A DNA stretch of 64,000 nt from an uncultured Prevotellaceae bacterium (GTDB lineage Bacteria > Bacteroidota > Bacteroidia > Bacteroidales > Bacteroidaceae), in assembly GCA_947167935.1 (NCBI GenBank), contig CAMVJU010000008.1, forward strand, positions 1 to 64,000, given 5' to 3'. The notes under the pieces were generated by a model. The model had not been told where the DNA came from. It ran no database searches and was given only the letters and a program-made list of their open reading frames with translations. The position numbers and the translations under genes were made by a program. This document shows, in pieces, positions 1 to 8,585 of this stretch (its first letter is position 1; each line of letters begins with the position of its first letter).

Positions 1-831
1 TATCCCAAGGGACGCATCATCGAGATCTATGGCCCGGAGTCGAGTGGTAAGACCACGCTGGCTATCCACGCCATTGCCGAGTGTCAGAAAATGGGAGGCG
101 TGGCCGCCTTCATCGATGCCGAGCACGCCTTCGACCGCTTCTATGCCCAGAATCTGGGTGTGGACATTGACAACCTCTACATCTCGCAGCCCGACAATGG
201 TGAGCAGGCATTGGAGATAGCCGACCAGCTTATCCGCTCTGCCGCTGTCGACATCATCGTAATCGACTCGGTGGCTGCCTTGACGCCGAAGAAGGAGATT
301 GAGGGCGATATGGGCGACTCCGTCGTCGGCCTGCAAGCCCGTCTGATGAGTCAGGCCCTGCGCAAGGTGACCTCCACTATTGCCAAGACCAACACCACCT
401 GCATCTTCATCAACCAGTTGCGCGAGAAGATCGGCGTGATGTTCGGTAGCCCTGAAACCACCACCGGCGGCAATGCCCTGAAGTTCTATGCATCGGTACG
501 CCTCGACATCCGCAAGATCTCGACGCTGAAGGACGGCGAACAGCCCATTGGCAGCATGGTACGTGTGAAGGTGGTAAAGAACAAGGTGGCCCCTCCCTTC
601 CGCAAGGCTGAGTTCGAGATTGGCTACGGCGATGGTATCTCGAAGGTAGGTGAGATCCTTGACCTCGGCGTGGAACACGAAATCATCGAGAAGAAAGGTG
701 CATGGTTCAGCTATGCAGGCTCGAAGCTAGGTCAGGGTCGCGACGCCACGAAGCAGATGCTGAAGGATAATCCCGAGTTGTGCGAGGAGTTGCAGGCCAA
801 GATTATGGAGGCTTTGGCCAATAACCAATAA
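1..831 (+). CDS. recA: Recombinase RecA, 5' end truncated by window edge
   Basis: Frame open from base 1: [27 protein letters not shown] (Walker A), [50 protein letters not shown]. Confidence 0.98.
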   Translation, partial: YPKGRIIEIYGPESSGKTTLAIHAIAECQKMGGVAAFIDAEHAFDRFYAQNLGVDIDNLYISQPDNGEQALEIADQLIRSAAVDIIVIDSVAALTPKKEIEGDMGDSVVGLQARLMSQALRKVTSTIAKTNTTCIFINQLREKIGVMFGSPETTTGGNALKFYASVRLDIRKISTLKDGEQPIGSMVRVKVVKNKVAPPFRKAEFEIGYGDGISKVGEILDLGVEHEIIEKKGAWFSYAGSKLGQGRDATKQMLKDNPELCEELQAKIMEALANNQ

Positions 832-834
832 CCG

Positions 835-1290
835 TTACGTAAACAGTCGGAATCCGTAGATCAGGATGATATAGCGGAAGAGCTTACCCAGCGTGATGCT
901 GATAAACGTGATGACTGGGTTGGCTCGCATCAGGCCCAAGAGTATAGTGATAGCGCTGCCAAGCAGGGGGATGAAGGCGAAGAAACCCATCCAGGCGCCG
1001 TGTCCCCGCATGAAACGACGCGCTTTCTCCATACTCTCGGGCTTTACATGTAGGTATTTCTCAAACCATTCCGTCTTGCCCATTCGTCCGATGCAGTAGT
1101 TCAACACCGAGCCCAGCACGTTGCCGCTGGTGCCGTAGATCATCAGCACCCAGGGGTCGAGGTCTGCCGCCATCAGTCCCACCATCACGGCCTCGCTGCT
1201 GAAGGGGAAGAAACTGCCCGCCAGGAACGCCGCCAGGAACATGCCCCAGTAGCCGTAGCTTGTCAGAAGCTCGATGAATCCGTCAAACAT
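835..1290 (-). CDS. YqaA/DedA-like (SNARE-associated family) membrane protein
   Basis: MFDGFIELLTSYGYWGMFLAAFLAGSFFPFSSEAVMVGLMAAD; small multi-TM protein; internal Met preferred over the 1341 start. Confidence 0.75.
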   Translation of the reverse strand: MFDGFIELLTSYGYWGMFLAAFLAGSFFPFSSEAVMVGLMAADLDPWVLMIYGTSGNVLGSVLNYCIGRMGKTEWFEKYLHVKPESMEKARRFMRGHGAWMGFFAFIPLLGSAITILLGLMRANPVITFISITLGKLFRYIILIYGFRLFT

Positions 1291-2236
1291 TTCCGATAAG
1301 GTTGAAGACCGTGAGGGCAAGGGCAAGGCCGAGCGCCACAAAGAAGAGGATATTGCTGAGGCGCGAACTCGTGAACGTCAGCACATGGGCAATCAGCGGA
1401 CAGGCGCATAGCGTCAACAGGCGCATCAGCACATCGAAATGCTGCGGCTGCACCAGGATGAGGAACACGGTGAAGGCCGTCATCGCGGTGAAGAAGCCGT
1501 AGAGCAGGCGGATGCGTATCTTGTCCTCGAAGCTGTACTGCCAGAAATGGGTGATGCCGATAGCGCCCAGGATGAGTGTCAGTACAAGGGCGAGGATGCT
1601 GCCCAGCAGGTAGGGTGGGGTAGGAATCGAGGGACGCGAGATATCGGCCAGCAGGGCGAAATGGTCGGCCAAAGGCGACAGGTCGGCGGTCCAGTCGGCC
1701 GAGAGATTAAATGGCAGCAGAAACCACACCAGCGCAAACCAGTAGGGCATGGCAAGGCCCAGCATCGACGCCAACCATGTGCGCCAGTTCATCGACTGCA
1801 GCTGCGTGGCCATCAATAACCACAGCACGGGCACATACCATAGCATCTGCACGAAGGCCAGGCTGCCCAGGCCGATGGCGGCAAAGGCATAGAATATGCG
1901 TCCCATGCAGCGGCTCGTCTGGTAAGTCTGGAAGAGCATCAGAAACGCCGCCACCATACACAGCTGCGCTACACCGCCTGTCATCTGTGGAAAAAGGAAA
2001 CAGGAGGCACACGACAGCACAATGAACGTGCTTGACACCATGCGGCTTCTTATTCGCAGCAGCGCGTTCTGGTTGGTCATCTCCACAACCATGTAGATGG
2101 TGGCAATGAAACAGGCCAGCTGTGGCCATAGCTGCAGGCGCACAAGGCCTACGAGCAGCCACACCACCACGCTGAACAGCGCCGCCACAGGCAGCGTCAG
2201 TCCGCTTTCCGCTATGATGTTCTGCGGTCTCTTCAT
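1283..2236 (-). CDS. Hypothetical multi-pass membrane protein
   Basis: 317 aa hydrophobic ORF, overlaps the downstream YqaA-like gene by a few nt. Confidence 0.7.
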   Translation of the reverse strand: MKRPQNIIAESGLTLPVAALFSVVVWLLVGLVRLQLWPQLACFIATIYMVVEMTNQNALLRIRSRMVSSTFIVLSCASCFLFPQMTGGVAQLCMVAAFLMLFQTYQTSRCMGRIFYAFAAIGLGSLAFVQMLWYVPVLWLLMATQLQSMNWRTWLASMLGLAMPYWFALVWFLLPFNLSADWTADLSPLADHFALLADISRPSIPTPPYLLGSILALVLTLILGAIGITHFWQYSFEDKIRIRLLYGFFTAMTAFTVFLILVQPQHFDVLMRLLTLCACPLIAHVLTFTSSRLSNILFFVALGLALALTVFNLIGNV

Positions 2237-2281
2237 TTAATCCGTAAAAGTCGGTGCAAGTCCGTGGCGTCTCTTCTGCAA

Positions 2282-3601
2282 TCAGAGGTCAAAACCGATG
2301 TCGCGACGGAAGTACCTGTCGGTGAACTGTATCTTCTCAGCCTCGGTAAACGACTTGCGCAGGGCCTCCTCCTTATCCTTTCCGTAGCTGCTGACGGCAA
2401 TGACTCGGCCGCCATTGGTCACAAGCTGAGCCTCCCCCTGCCCCTCCGAAAGAGGGGTGAGCGTTGTGCCAGCGTGAAAGACAATGCTGCCTTCCACTTG
2501 GTCAATTCCACTTATTTCGTACCCCTTCTTATAGGCCTGCGGATAGCCGCCCGAGACGAGCATCACGCAGACGGCAGAGCGCTCGTCGAACTCAATCGTG
2601 CGCTGGTCGAGGTTGCCCTCAGCCACACCTTCCATCAGGTCCACCAGGTCGCTCTTCAGGCGCAGCATCACCGTCTCCGTCTCAGGGTCGCCCATACGGC
2701 AGTTGTATTCAATGACGTAGGGTTCAGGCTCGCCGGTTGGTGTATTGACGCGGTTGATCAAACCGAAGAAAATGAATCCCTTGTAGTCGATGCCCTCTTC
2801 CTTCAGGCCCTCCACGGTGGGACGGATGATGCGGTCTTCCACCTTCTGCATCCATTCCTTCGTGGCGAATGGCACGGGGCTGACGCTGCCCATGCCGCCG
2901 GTGTTCAGGCCTTTGTCGCCCTCGCCGATACGCTTATAGTCCTTGGCCTCGGGCAGGATCTTGTAGTGCTCGCCGTCGGTCAGCACGAAGACGCTGCACT
3001 CGATGCCGCTCATGAATTCCTCGATGACGACACGGCTTGAAGCATCGCCGAACATCGGCTTGGTGTCCTCTCCCAGCATCTCCTTCAGCTCCTTCTTCGC
3101 CTCTTCCAGCGTGGGCAGGATAAGCACACCCTTGCCGGCGCAGAGACCGTCGGCCTTCAGCACGTAGGGTGGCTGGAGGGTTTCCAGGAAGGCGAAACCT
3201 TCCTGCACGGTGGCGGTGGTGAAGGTCTGATAGCGGGCCGTGGGAATGTGGTGGCGCTGCATAAAGCCCTTGGCGAAGTCCTTCGAGCCCTCCAGCACGG
3301 CGCCGGCCTTCGACGGGCCGATCACAGGCACGCTGCTGGTTCGCGGGTCGGCCTTCAGCTCGTCGTAGATGCCCTTCACCAGCGGGTCTTCAGGGCCTAC
3401 CACCACCATATTGATATCGTTGTCGACAACAAACTGCTTGATGGCCTTGAAGTCGTCAGCCTTCATGTTCACGTTTTCTCCAACGTTGCCCGTGCCTCCG
3501 TTGCCAGGGGCGATAAACAGTTTGTCACACTTCTCGCTCTGCGCGATTTTCCATGCCAAGGCGTGCTCACGGCCGCCGCTGCCTAAGAGTAGAATCTTCA
3601 T
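2282..3601 (-). CDS. purD: Phosphoribosylamine--glycine ligase
   Basis: [61 protein letters not shown]. Confidence 0.97.
   Translation of the reverse strand: MKILLLGSGGREHALAWKIAQSEKCDKLFIAPGNGGTGNVGENVNMKADDFKAIKQFVVDNDINMVVVGPEDPLVKGIYDELKADPRTSSVPVIGPSKAGAVLEGSKDFAKGFMQRHHIPTARYQTFTTATVQEGFAFLETLQPPYVLKADGLCAGKGVLILPTLEEAKKELKEMLGEDTKPMFGDASSRVVIEEFMSGIECSVFVLTDGEHYKILPEAKDYKRIGEGDKGLNTGGMGSVSPVPFATKEWMQKVEDRIIRPTVEGLKEEGIDYKGFIFFGLINRVNTPTGEPEPYVIEYNCRMGDPETETVMLRLKSDLVDLMEGVAEGNLDQRTIEFDERSAVCVMLVSGGYPQAYKKGYEISGIDQVEGSIVFHAGTTLTPLSEGQGEAQLVTNGGRVIAVSSYGKDKEEALRKSFTEAEKIQFTDRYFRRDIGFDL
2431..2463. repeat. GC-rich palindromic element, in frame in purD
   Basis: cctccccctgcccctccgaaagaggggtgagcg; encodes [13 protein letters not shown]. 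Confidence 0.8.
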
Positions 3602-3775
3602 CGTGTTTGTTCTTTAGTCAATTTGGCTGCAAAATTACGAAAAGTCGAGAGCATAACAAAGAAACTCGTTTCTTTTTTTGCCGAGACGGAGTAATTTCGC
3701 CGTTGCAGACGGCAAAAAAGACGAAAATCTTTCCAAGCTCTCTTTCTTTCCTGATGGGGCACGCGGAATTAGCCG

Positions 3776-3986
3776 AATCTGACATCTTACAGTCTGACAG
3801 TTTTAAATTGCATAGGGGTAGAGGCAGAAGGAGAGAACAATAAGAGAAATAAAGAAAGAAAATTAACAATAATTATATTTAATTTTAATTATTTCTTATT
3901 CTTCTTCTTTGTCTTCCTGCCATTCTCTTCTCACTCTCAGTATCAGGGGTGCAAAATCTAACTGTCAGACTGTAAGATGTCAGATT
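3776..3986. repeat. Long inverted-repeat element: perfect 27-bp arms (3776-3802 / 3960-3986) around a purine-rich/pyrimidine-rich centre
   Basis: Left arm aatctgacatcttacagtctgacagtt; right arm aactgtcagactgtaagatgtcagatt is its exact reverse complement; loop 157 nt. Confidence 0.9.
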
Positions 3987-4020
3987 TCGCAATAACAAGC
4001 TCCCTTCTAGGATTTCATAA

Positions 4021-4152
4021 GGAGGCTCCTCAGGAAATTTTAGAGGCTCCTGAGCAAAATAAGGGAGCTCCTGAGCAAAATAAGGGAGCTCCTCAGCAAA
4101 ATAAGGGAGCTCCTCAGCAAAATAAGGAGGCTCCTCAGCAAAATTTGGAGGC
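4021..4152. repeat. 21-nt tandem repeat array, ~6 units (unit like gagctcctgagcaaaataagg)
   Basis: Repeats of ggctcctcaggaaatttta/gagctcctgagcaaaataagg; translates as (G/E)AP(E/Q)QNK on + and (L/P)PYFA(E/Q)E on -. Confidence 0.93.
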
Positions 4153-4154
4153 AC

Positions 4155-4180
4155 TTTTTTTGCTTTTTGCTTTTTGCTAT
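4155..4180 (+). repeat. Heptamer tandem repeat (ttttgct)n upstream of the pulA-like gene
   Basis: ctttttttgctttttgctttttgctat, period exactly 7. Confidence 0.8.
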
Positions 4181-4193
4181 TGAAAAAAAACAC

Positions 4194-4201
4194 TAACTTT
4201 G
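4194..4201 (+). promoter_or_regulatory. Bacteroidetes-type -7 box TAACTTTG for the pulA-like gene
   Basis: Matches TAnnTTTG; a TTTG lies at 4173-4176, 17 nt upstream, within the heptamer repeat; ATG at 4237. Confidence 0.6.
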
Positions 4202-4236
4202 CAGCCAGTGAAACAACTTAATGATCTGTATAACCT

Positions 4237-6240
4237 ATGAAAAAATTTTTGATAGCAGGAATGGTACTGACAATGATGGCCTGTGACCCCAAGAAAGACG
4301 ATCCGTACAGGTTCGACGAGATGACCTATTCGCCCACGGAGACGGTGTTCAAGGTGTTTGCTCCCGACAACGCCAAATGCCTCGTCGTGGTGGATGGTGA
4401 CAGCATCAAGATGGAAGCCTACCCCCAGCCCCTCCCGAAAGGAGGGGAGACAGAAGAGGGCTGCATCTACAAGGCCATTGTGCAGGGTGACCTGAAGGGC
4501 AAGACGTATGAGTTTGTGGTGAATGGCGTGTCCTCGCCAGGTGTCTTTGCCAAGGCCGTAACGGTGAACGGACAGAAAGGCGTGGTGGTAGACCTGCGCG
4601 ATACTGACCCCGAGGGCTGGGCCAATGACCGCGGGCCGCGTCCTGAGCGCTACGCCGACTGGTGCATCTATGAGCTGCACCACCGCGACTTCTCCATCGC
4701 CCGCAGCGATGCACAGCATCCGGGCAAGTTCCTCGCCCTGACGGAGCCGTGGGCCATCGAGCATCTGAAGGAGCTGGGCATCAACGCCGTGCATATCCTG
4801 CCCAGCTACGACTATGGCTCTGTGGACGAGACGAAGCCCGACGTGCCGCAGTATAACTGGGGCTACGACCCCGTGAACTACAATGTGCCCGAGGGCTCCT
4901 ATTCGACCGATGCCAGCGACCCGCTCTGCCGCATCCGCGAGTTCAAGCAGATGGTGCAGGCCCTGCACAAGGCCGGCATCTGCGTCGTCCTCGACGTGGT
5001 GTATAACCATACCTACGACATCGACCACTCGAATTTCCAGCGTACCTATCCGGACTATTATTATAGGAAGACCCACCCCCAACCCCTCCCGAGCGGGAGA
5101 GGAGATGAAAATGTCTCTCAGGATGACAATGTTCAATATTCCAACGGCAGCGGCTGCGGCAACGAGACGGCCAGCGATAAGCCGATGATGCGCCGCTTCA
5201 TGGTGGAGAGCGTGAAACACTGGATTAACGAGTATCACATTGACGGCTTCCGTTTCGACCTGATGGGCTGTCACGACATTGAGACGATGAACACCATCCG
5301 CCAGGCTGTGGACAGCATCGACCCGCACATCTTTATCTATGGCGAGGGATGGAGCGCTGGACAATGCGCCCTGCCCAACGAGCAGCTGGCTATGAAGGCC
5401 AACATCTCGAAGGTGCCCCGCGTGGCCGCCTTCAGCGACGAGATTCGCGATGCCCTGCGCGGCCCCTTCAGCGACGACACGAAAGGCGCCTTCTTGGCTG
5501 GCATCGCTGGTGAGGAAGAGAGCCTGAAGGCTGGCATCGCCGGTATGGTGGAGCATCCGCAGGTGGACTACACGAAGGTGAACTACAGCGATGAGCCTTG
5601 GGCCAAAGAGCCTACGCAGATGATGAGCTACGTGAGCTGCCACGATGATATGTGCTTGGTAGACAGGCTTATGGCCAGCGTTAAGGGCTTGCAAGGTAAT
5701 AACACCCCTCCCTCGCAGGGAGGGGACAGGGGTGGGTCACTCATCAAGCTTGACCTTCTGGCCCAGACTGCCGTCTTTACCTCGCAGGGTGTGCCCTTCA
5801 TGCTCAGCGGTGAGGAGTTGCTGCGCACCAAGCTGGGCGTGCACAACAGCTTCGAGTCGCCCGATAGTATCAACCAGCTCGAATGGACGAACAAGGAGCG
5901 CTACGCCGAGGTCTTTGAATACTACAAGCGCCTGATAGCCTTGCGCAGCCATCACCCCGCCTTCCGCTTAGGCACGGCCGAGCTGGTGAGGAAGCATCTC
6001 TCGTTCTTGCCTGTGCAGGACTGCCTCGTGGCTTTCCGCCTTAAAGATGCACCCAACGACGAGTGGCCGGACATTATTGTCATCCTCAATGCCAATACAA
6101 AGGCCGTGAAGGTCAGCGTGCCTGAGGGTGACTATACTGTTGTGTGTCGTGACGGCCGCATCGACGAGCAGGGCCTTGGCAACGTCAGCGGTCCCACCGT
6201 CACCGTTCCCGCCCGGTCAGCGCTTATCATGCATTTATAA
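4237..6240 (+). CDS. pulA: Type I pullulanase (GH13), putative surface lipoprotein
   Basis: MKKFLIAGMVLTMMACDPKKDD lipobox; YNWGYDPVNYNVPEGSYSTDA, CVVLDVVYNHT, DGFRFDLMGCHD, MLSGEELLRTK; three in-frame repeat insertions. Confidence 0.93.
   Translation: MKKFLIAGMVLTMMACDPKKDDPYRFDEMTYSPTETVFKVFAPDNAKCLVVVDGDSIKMEAYPQPLPKGGETEEGCIYKAIVQGDLKGKTYEFVVNGVSSPGVFAKAVTVNGQKGVVVDLRDTDPEGWANDRGPRPERYADWCIYELHHRDFSIARSDAQHPGKFLALTEPWAIEHLKELGINAVHILPSYDYGSVDETKPDVPQYNWGYDPVNYNVPEGSYSTDASDPLCRIREFKQMVQALHKAGICVVLDVVYNHTYDIDHSNFQRTYPDYYYRKTHPQPLPSGRGDENVSQDDNVQYSNGSGCGNETASDKPMMRRFMVESVKHWINEYHIDGFRFDLMGCHDIETMNTIRQAVDSIDPHIFIYGEGWSAGQCALPNEQLAMKANISKVPRVAAFSDEIRDALRGPFSDDTKGAFLAGIAGEEESLKAGIAGMVEHPQVDYTKVNYSDEPWAKEPTQMMSYVSCHDDMCLVDRLMASVKGLQGNNTPPSQGGDRGGSLIKLDLLAQTAVFTSQGVPFMLSGEELLRTKLGVHNSFESPDSINQLEWTNKERYAEVFEYYKRLIALRSHHPAFRLGTAELVRKHLSFLPVQDCLVAFRLKDAPNDEWPDIIVILNANTKAVKVSVPEGDYTVVCRDGRIDEQGLGNVSGPTVTVPARSALIMHL
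4420..4450. repeat. GC-rich palindromic element, in frame in pulA (copy 1 of 3)
   Basis: tacccccagcccctcccgaaaggaggggaga; encodes YPQPLPKGGE. Confidence 0.88.
5071..5102. repeat. GC-rich palindromic element, in frame in pulA (copy 2 of 3)
   Basis: acccacccccaacccctcccgagcgggagagg; encodes THPQPLPSGRG. Confidence 0.9.
5702..5738. repeat. GC-rich palindromic element, in frame in pulA (copy 3 of 3, opposite orientation)
   Basis: acacccctccctcgcagggaggggacaggggtgggtc; encodes NTPPSQGGDRGGS. Confidence 0.9.
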
Positions 6241-6257
6241 ACGAACTACATAAACAA

Positions 6258-8576
6258 ATGAAAACGAAAACGATTCTACTGACATTTCTCTCATCTCTCA
6301 TCTTTCCTCTCTCCTCTGTTGCTCAGGTGACGCCCTACAGCCAGATGGAGAAGCTGGACCGCGGCCTTGTGGCCTTGCCTACGAACACGGCAGGCACGAA
6401 CAACTTCGTTAGTTGGCGCCTCCTTGGCACCGACCAGAAGAGCATTACCACCTTCGACCTGCTGCGCGACGGTGAGGTGGTGGCCAGCGACCTGACGAAG
6501 ACTAACTATCAGGACACGCAGGCATCGCCATCGTCTGTCTATCAGGTGGTGACACGTGTGAATGGTGAGGCTGTCGATACCTCTGACGGCGTAACGCCCT
6601 GGGCAAAGAAATACCTTACCCTGCAACTGCAGCGCCCTGAGGGAGGCGTCCATGCCTCGTGGGACGGCAAGCAGAATGTTCCCTACGCCTACTGCCCTAA
6701 CGATATGTCGGCAGGCGATGTGGATGGCGACGGCCAGTACGAGCTCATCCTGAAATGGGAGTCGACGCACGACCAGGACAATTCACAGAGCTATGGCTAC
6801 ACGGGCAACACCTTTATCGACTGCTACAAGGTCAATCCCGCGAAGGATGAGAACTGTGAGCTACTGTGGCGCATCGACCTAGGACAGAACATCCGTGGCG
6901 GAGCGCATTACACGCCGTTCATGGTCTACGACTTCGATGGCGACGGCCGTGCCGAGATGATGTGCAAGACGGCCATTGGCTCGAAGGATGGCTTGGGCAA
7001 CTATGTCAATCAGGCAGCTACCGATGCTACCATCAAGGGTCATCCCAATGACAGGAACTACCGCAACTCAGGCGGTCATGTGCTGCAAGGCCCTGAATAC
7101 CTGACCGTGTTCGATGGTCAGACGGGTAAGGCGCTCCACACCACGTGGTATCTGCCTGGCCGCACGGGCACGGGCAGCAAGCTTCCCTCTGGATCGTCTG
7201 CCACTGAGGGCGGCTCAGATTTGGGCAAACAGGTGGCCTACCCAGAGAAGGCTTTCTGGGGCGACAACTATGGCAACCGCTCGGAGCGTTACCTCGCCAG
7301 CGTAGCCTATCTCAATGGGGCCGACCAGCCGGCCAGCGCCGTCTTCTGCCGAGGCTATTACACCAGGGCTTACGTCTGGGCCGTGAGCTTCGATGGCGAG
7401 CGCCTGCACACCGAGTGGCTGCACGCCTCGCCCAACGCCACGCAGTCGCTGGTGTTTACTTCGAAGGTTGACGATACGAAGTCGTGGCCCAAGGTTACCG
7501 TCGACGGCGACGTGCTCCAGCGCACGCCCTTGAAGACTGCTCCGCTCAACACGGCAGGCATCACAGGCGCCACCAACGGCAGTGGCAGCAACACCCTCTA
7601 TGGCAACGGCAACCACAATATGAGTGTGGCCGATGTCGATGGCGACGGCAGTGACGAGATTATCTGGGGTGCTGCGGCCCTCGACAACGACGGCTTCCTG
7701 CTCTATGCCACAGGTTATGGCCACGGCGACGCGATGCATGTAGGCAAGATGATTCCTGACAGCACCGACCTCTACGTCTTCGAGGTGCATGAGGACAAAC
7801 TGCCTGCCGAGCACGGCTCATGGGACTTGCACAATGCCCGCACGGGCCGCATCATCTGGCACGGTGGCTCAGCCGACAAGGATAACGGTCGCGGTATGGC
7901 TGCCGACCTGACAGGGAAGAACGGCTATGAGTTCTGGTCGGGTGATGAGCGCAATCCTCGCAACGCCTCGACTGGCAAGACTGTCATCAGCAAAAGCTGT
8001 TCTGTCAACTTCCGCATCTATTGGGACGGCTCCTGTGCCGACCAGCTATTCGACGGCTCTCACGGCTCTGGTGCCGACCATTCCGAGCCTTATATCCAGA
8101 AATGGAACGGCTCGTCGTTCACCAATGTGCTTTCGTTCTACAGCTCCACCTACAACTATGCGCAGAGCTGCAACTACACCAAGGCCACGCCCTGCCTGCA
8201 GGCCGACATCATCGGCGACTGGCGCGAGGAACTGGTGATGTGGAACAAGAAAGACTCATCGCAGGTGATGCTCTATACCACTTGGACGCCTACTAACTAT
8301 GCCGTGCCCACGCTGATGCATGACCACGTCTATCGTATGGGTATCAGCTGGCAGAACACGGCCTACAACCAGCCGCCGCACCTCGGCTATTACCTGCCCG
8401 ACTACATCGAGGGCAAGCTGCCTGAGTATGTGGACGGCATTGCCGACGTGGACCGTGAAACAATAGCCGTTAAACGTTATTATGATTTGCAGGGGCGTCA
8501 GCTCACTACTGACGACAAACGCCACGGCCTTGTCATTGAGCGAAAAGGTGGCTTCACACGTAAGGTGATAAAATAA
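6258..8576 (+). CDS. Rhamnogalacturonan lyase, PL11-like
   Basis: Signal peptide; MEKLDRGLVALPTNTAGTNNFVSWRLLGTD; FG-GAP-like DVDGDGQYELILKWE; C-terminal YYDLQGRQL... tail. Confidence 0.9.
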   Translation: MKTKTILLTFLSSLIFPLSSVAQVTPYSQMEKLDRGLVALPTNTAGTNNFVSWRLLGTDQKSITTFDLLRDGEVVASDLTKTNYQDTQASPSSVYQVVTRVNGEAVDTSDGVTPWAKKYLTLQLQRPEGGVHASWDGKQNVPYAYCPNDMSAGDVDGDGQYELILKWESTHDQDNSQSYGYTGNTFIDCYKVNPAKDENCELLWRIDLGQNIRGGAHYTPFMVYDFDGDGRAEMMCKTAIGSKDGLGNYVNQAATDATIKGHPNDRNYRNSGGHVLQGPEYLTVFDGQTGKALHTTWYLPGRTGTGSKLPSGSSATEGGSDLGKQVAYPEKAFWGDNYGNRSERYLASVAYLNGADQPASAVFCRGYYTRAYVWAVSFDGERLHTEWLHASPNATQSLVFTSKVDDTKSWPKVTVDGDVLQRTPLKTAPLNTAGITGATNGSGSNTLYGNGNHNMSVADVDGDGSDEIIWGAAALDNDGFLLYATGYGHGDAMHVGKMIPDSTDLYVFEVHEDKLPAEHGSWDLHNARTGRIIWHGGSADKDNGRGMAADLTGKNGYEFWSGDERNPRNASTGKTVISKSCSVNFRIYWDGSCADQLFDGSHGSGADHSEPYIQKWNGSSFTNVLSFYSSTYNYAQSCNYTKATPCLQADIIGDWREELVMWNKKDSSQVMLYTTWTPTNYAVPTLMHDHVYRMGISWQNTAYNQPPHLGYYLPDYIEGKLPEYVDGIADVDRETIAVKRYYDLQGRQLTTDDKRHGLVIERKGGFTRKVIK
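6287..6321. repeat. Heptamer tandem repeat, 5 units, in the PL11-like signal-peptide region
   Basis: tctctca|tctctca|tctttcc|tctctcc|tctgttg; encodes FLSSLIFPLSSV. Confidence 0.8.
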
Positions 8577-8585
8577 CAATCCTTT

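Noticed and set aside
3672-3721. ttttttgccg...cggcaaaaaa inverted repeat upstream of purD
   Set aside because: Could be a weak hairpin/terminator but is upstream of the divergent purD gene; not enough support to assign a role.
4021-4152. CRISPR array
   Set aside because: Contiguous 21-nt tandem units without unique spacers and no cas genes in the window.
3885-4193. EELPYFAEELPYFAQE repeat protein (and the complementary GAPEQNK ORF) as real genes
   Set aside because: Both strands are open simply because a 21-nt unit has no stops; it lies between a promoter and an inverted repeat with no credible start context.
4177-5694. 505-aa ORF antisense to pulA
   Set aside because: His/Val/Ala-rich composition typical of the reverse complement of a G+C-rich CDS; the sense strand encodes recognisable GH13 motifs.
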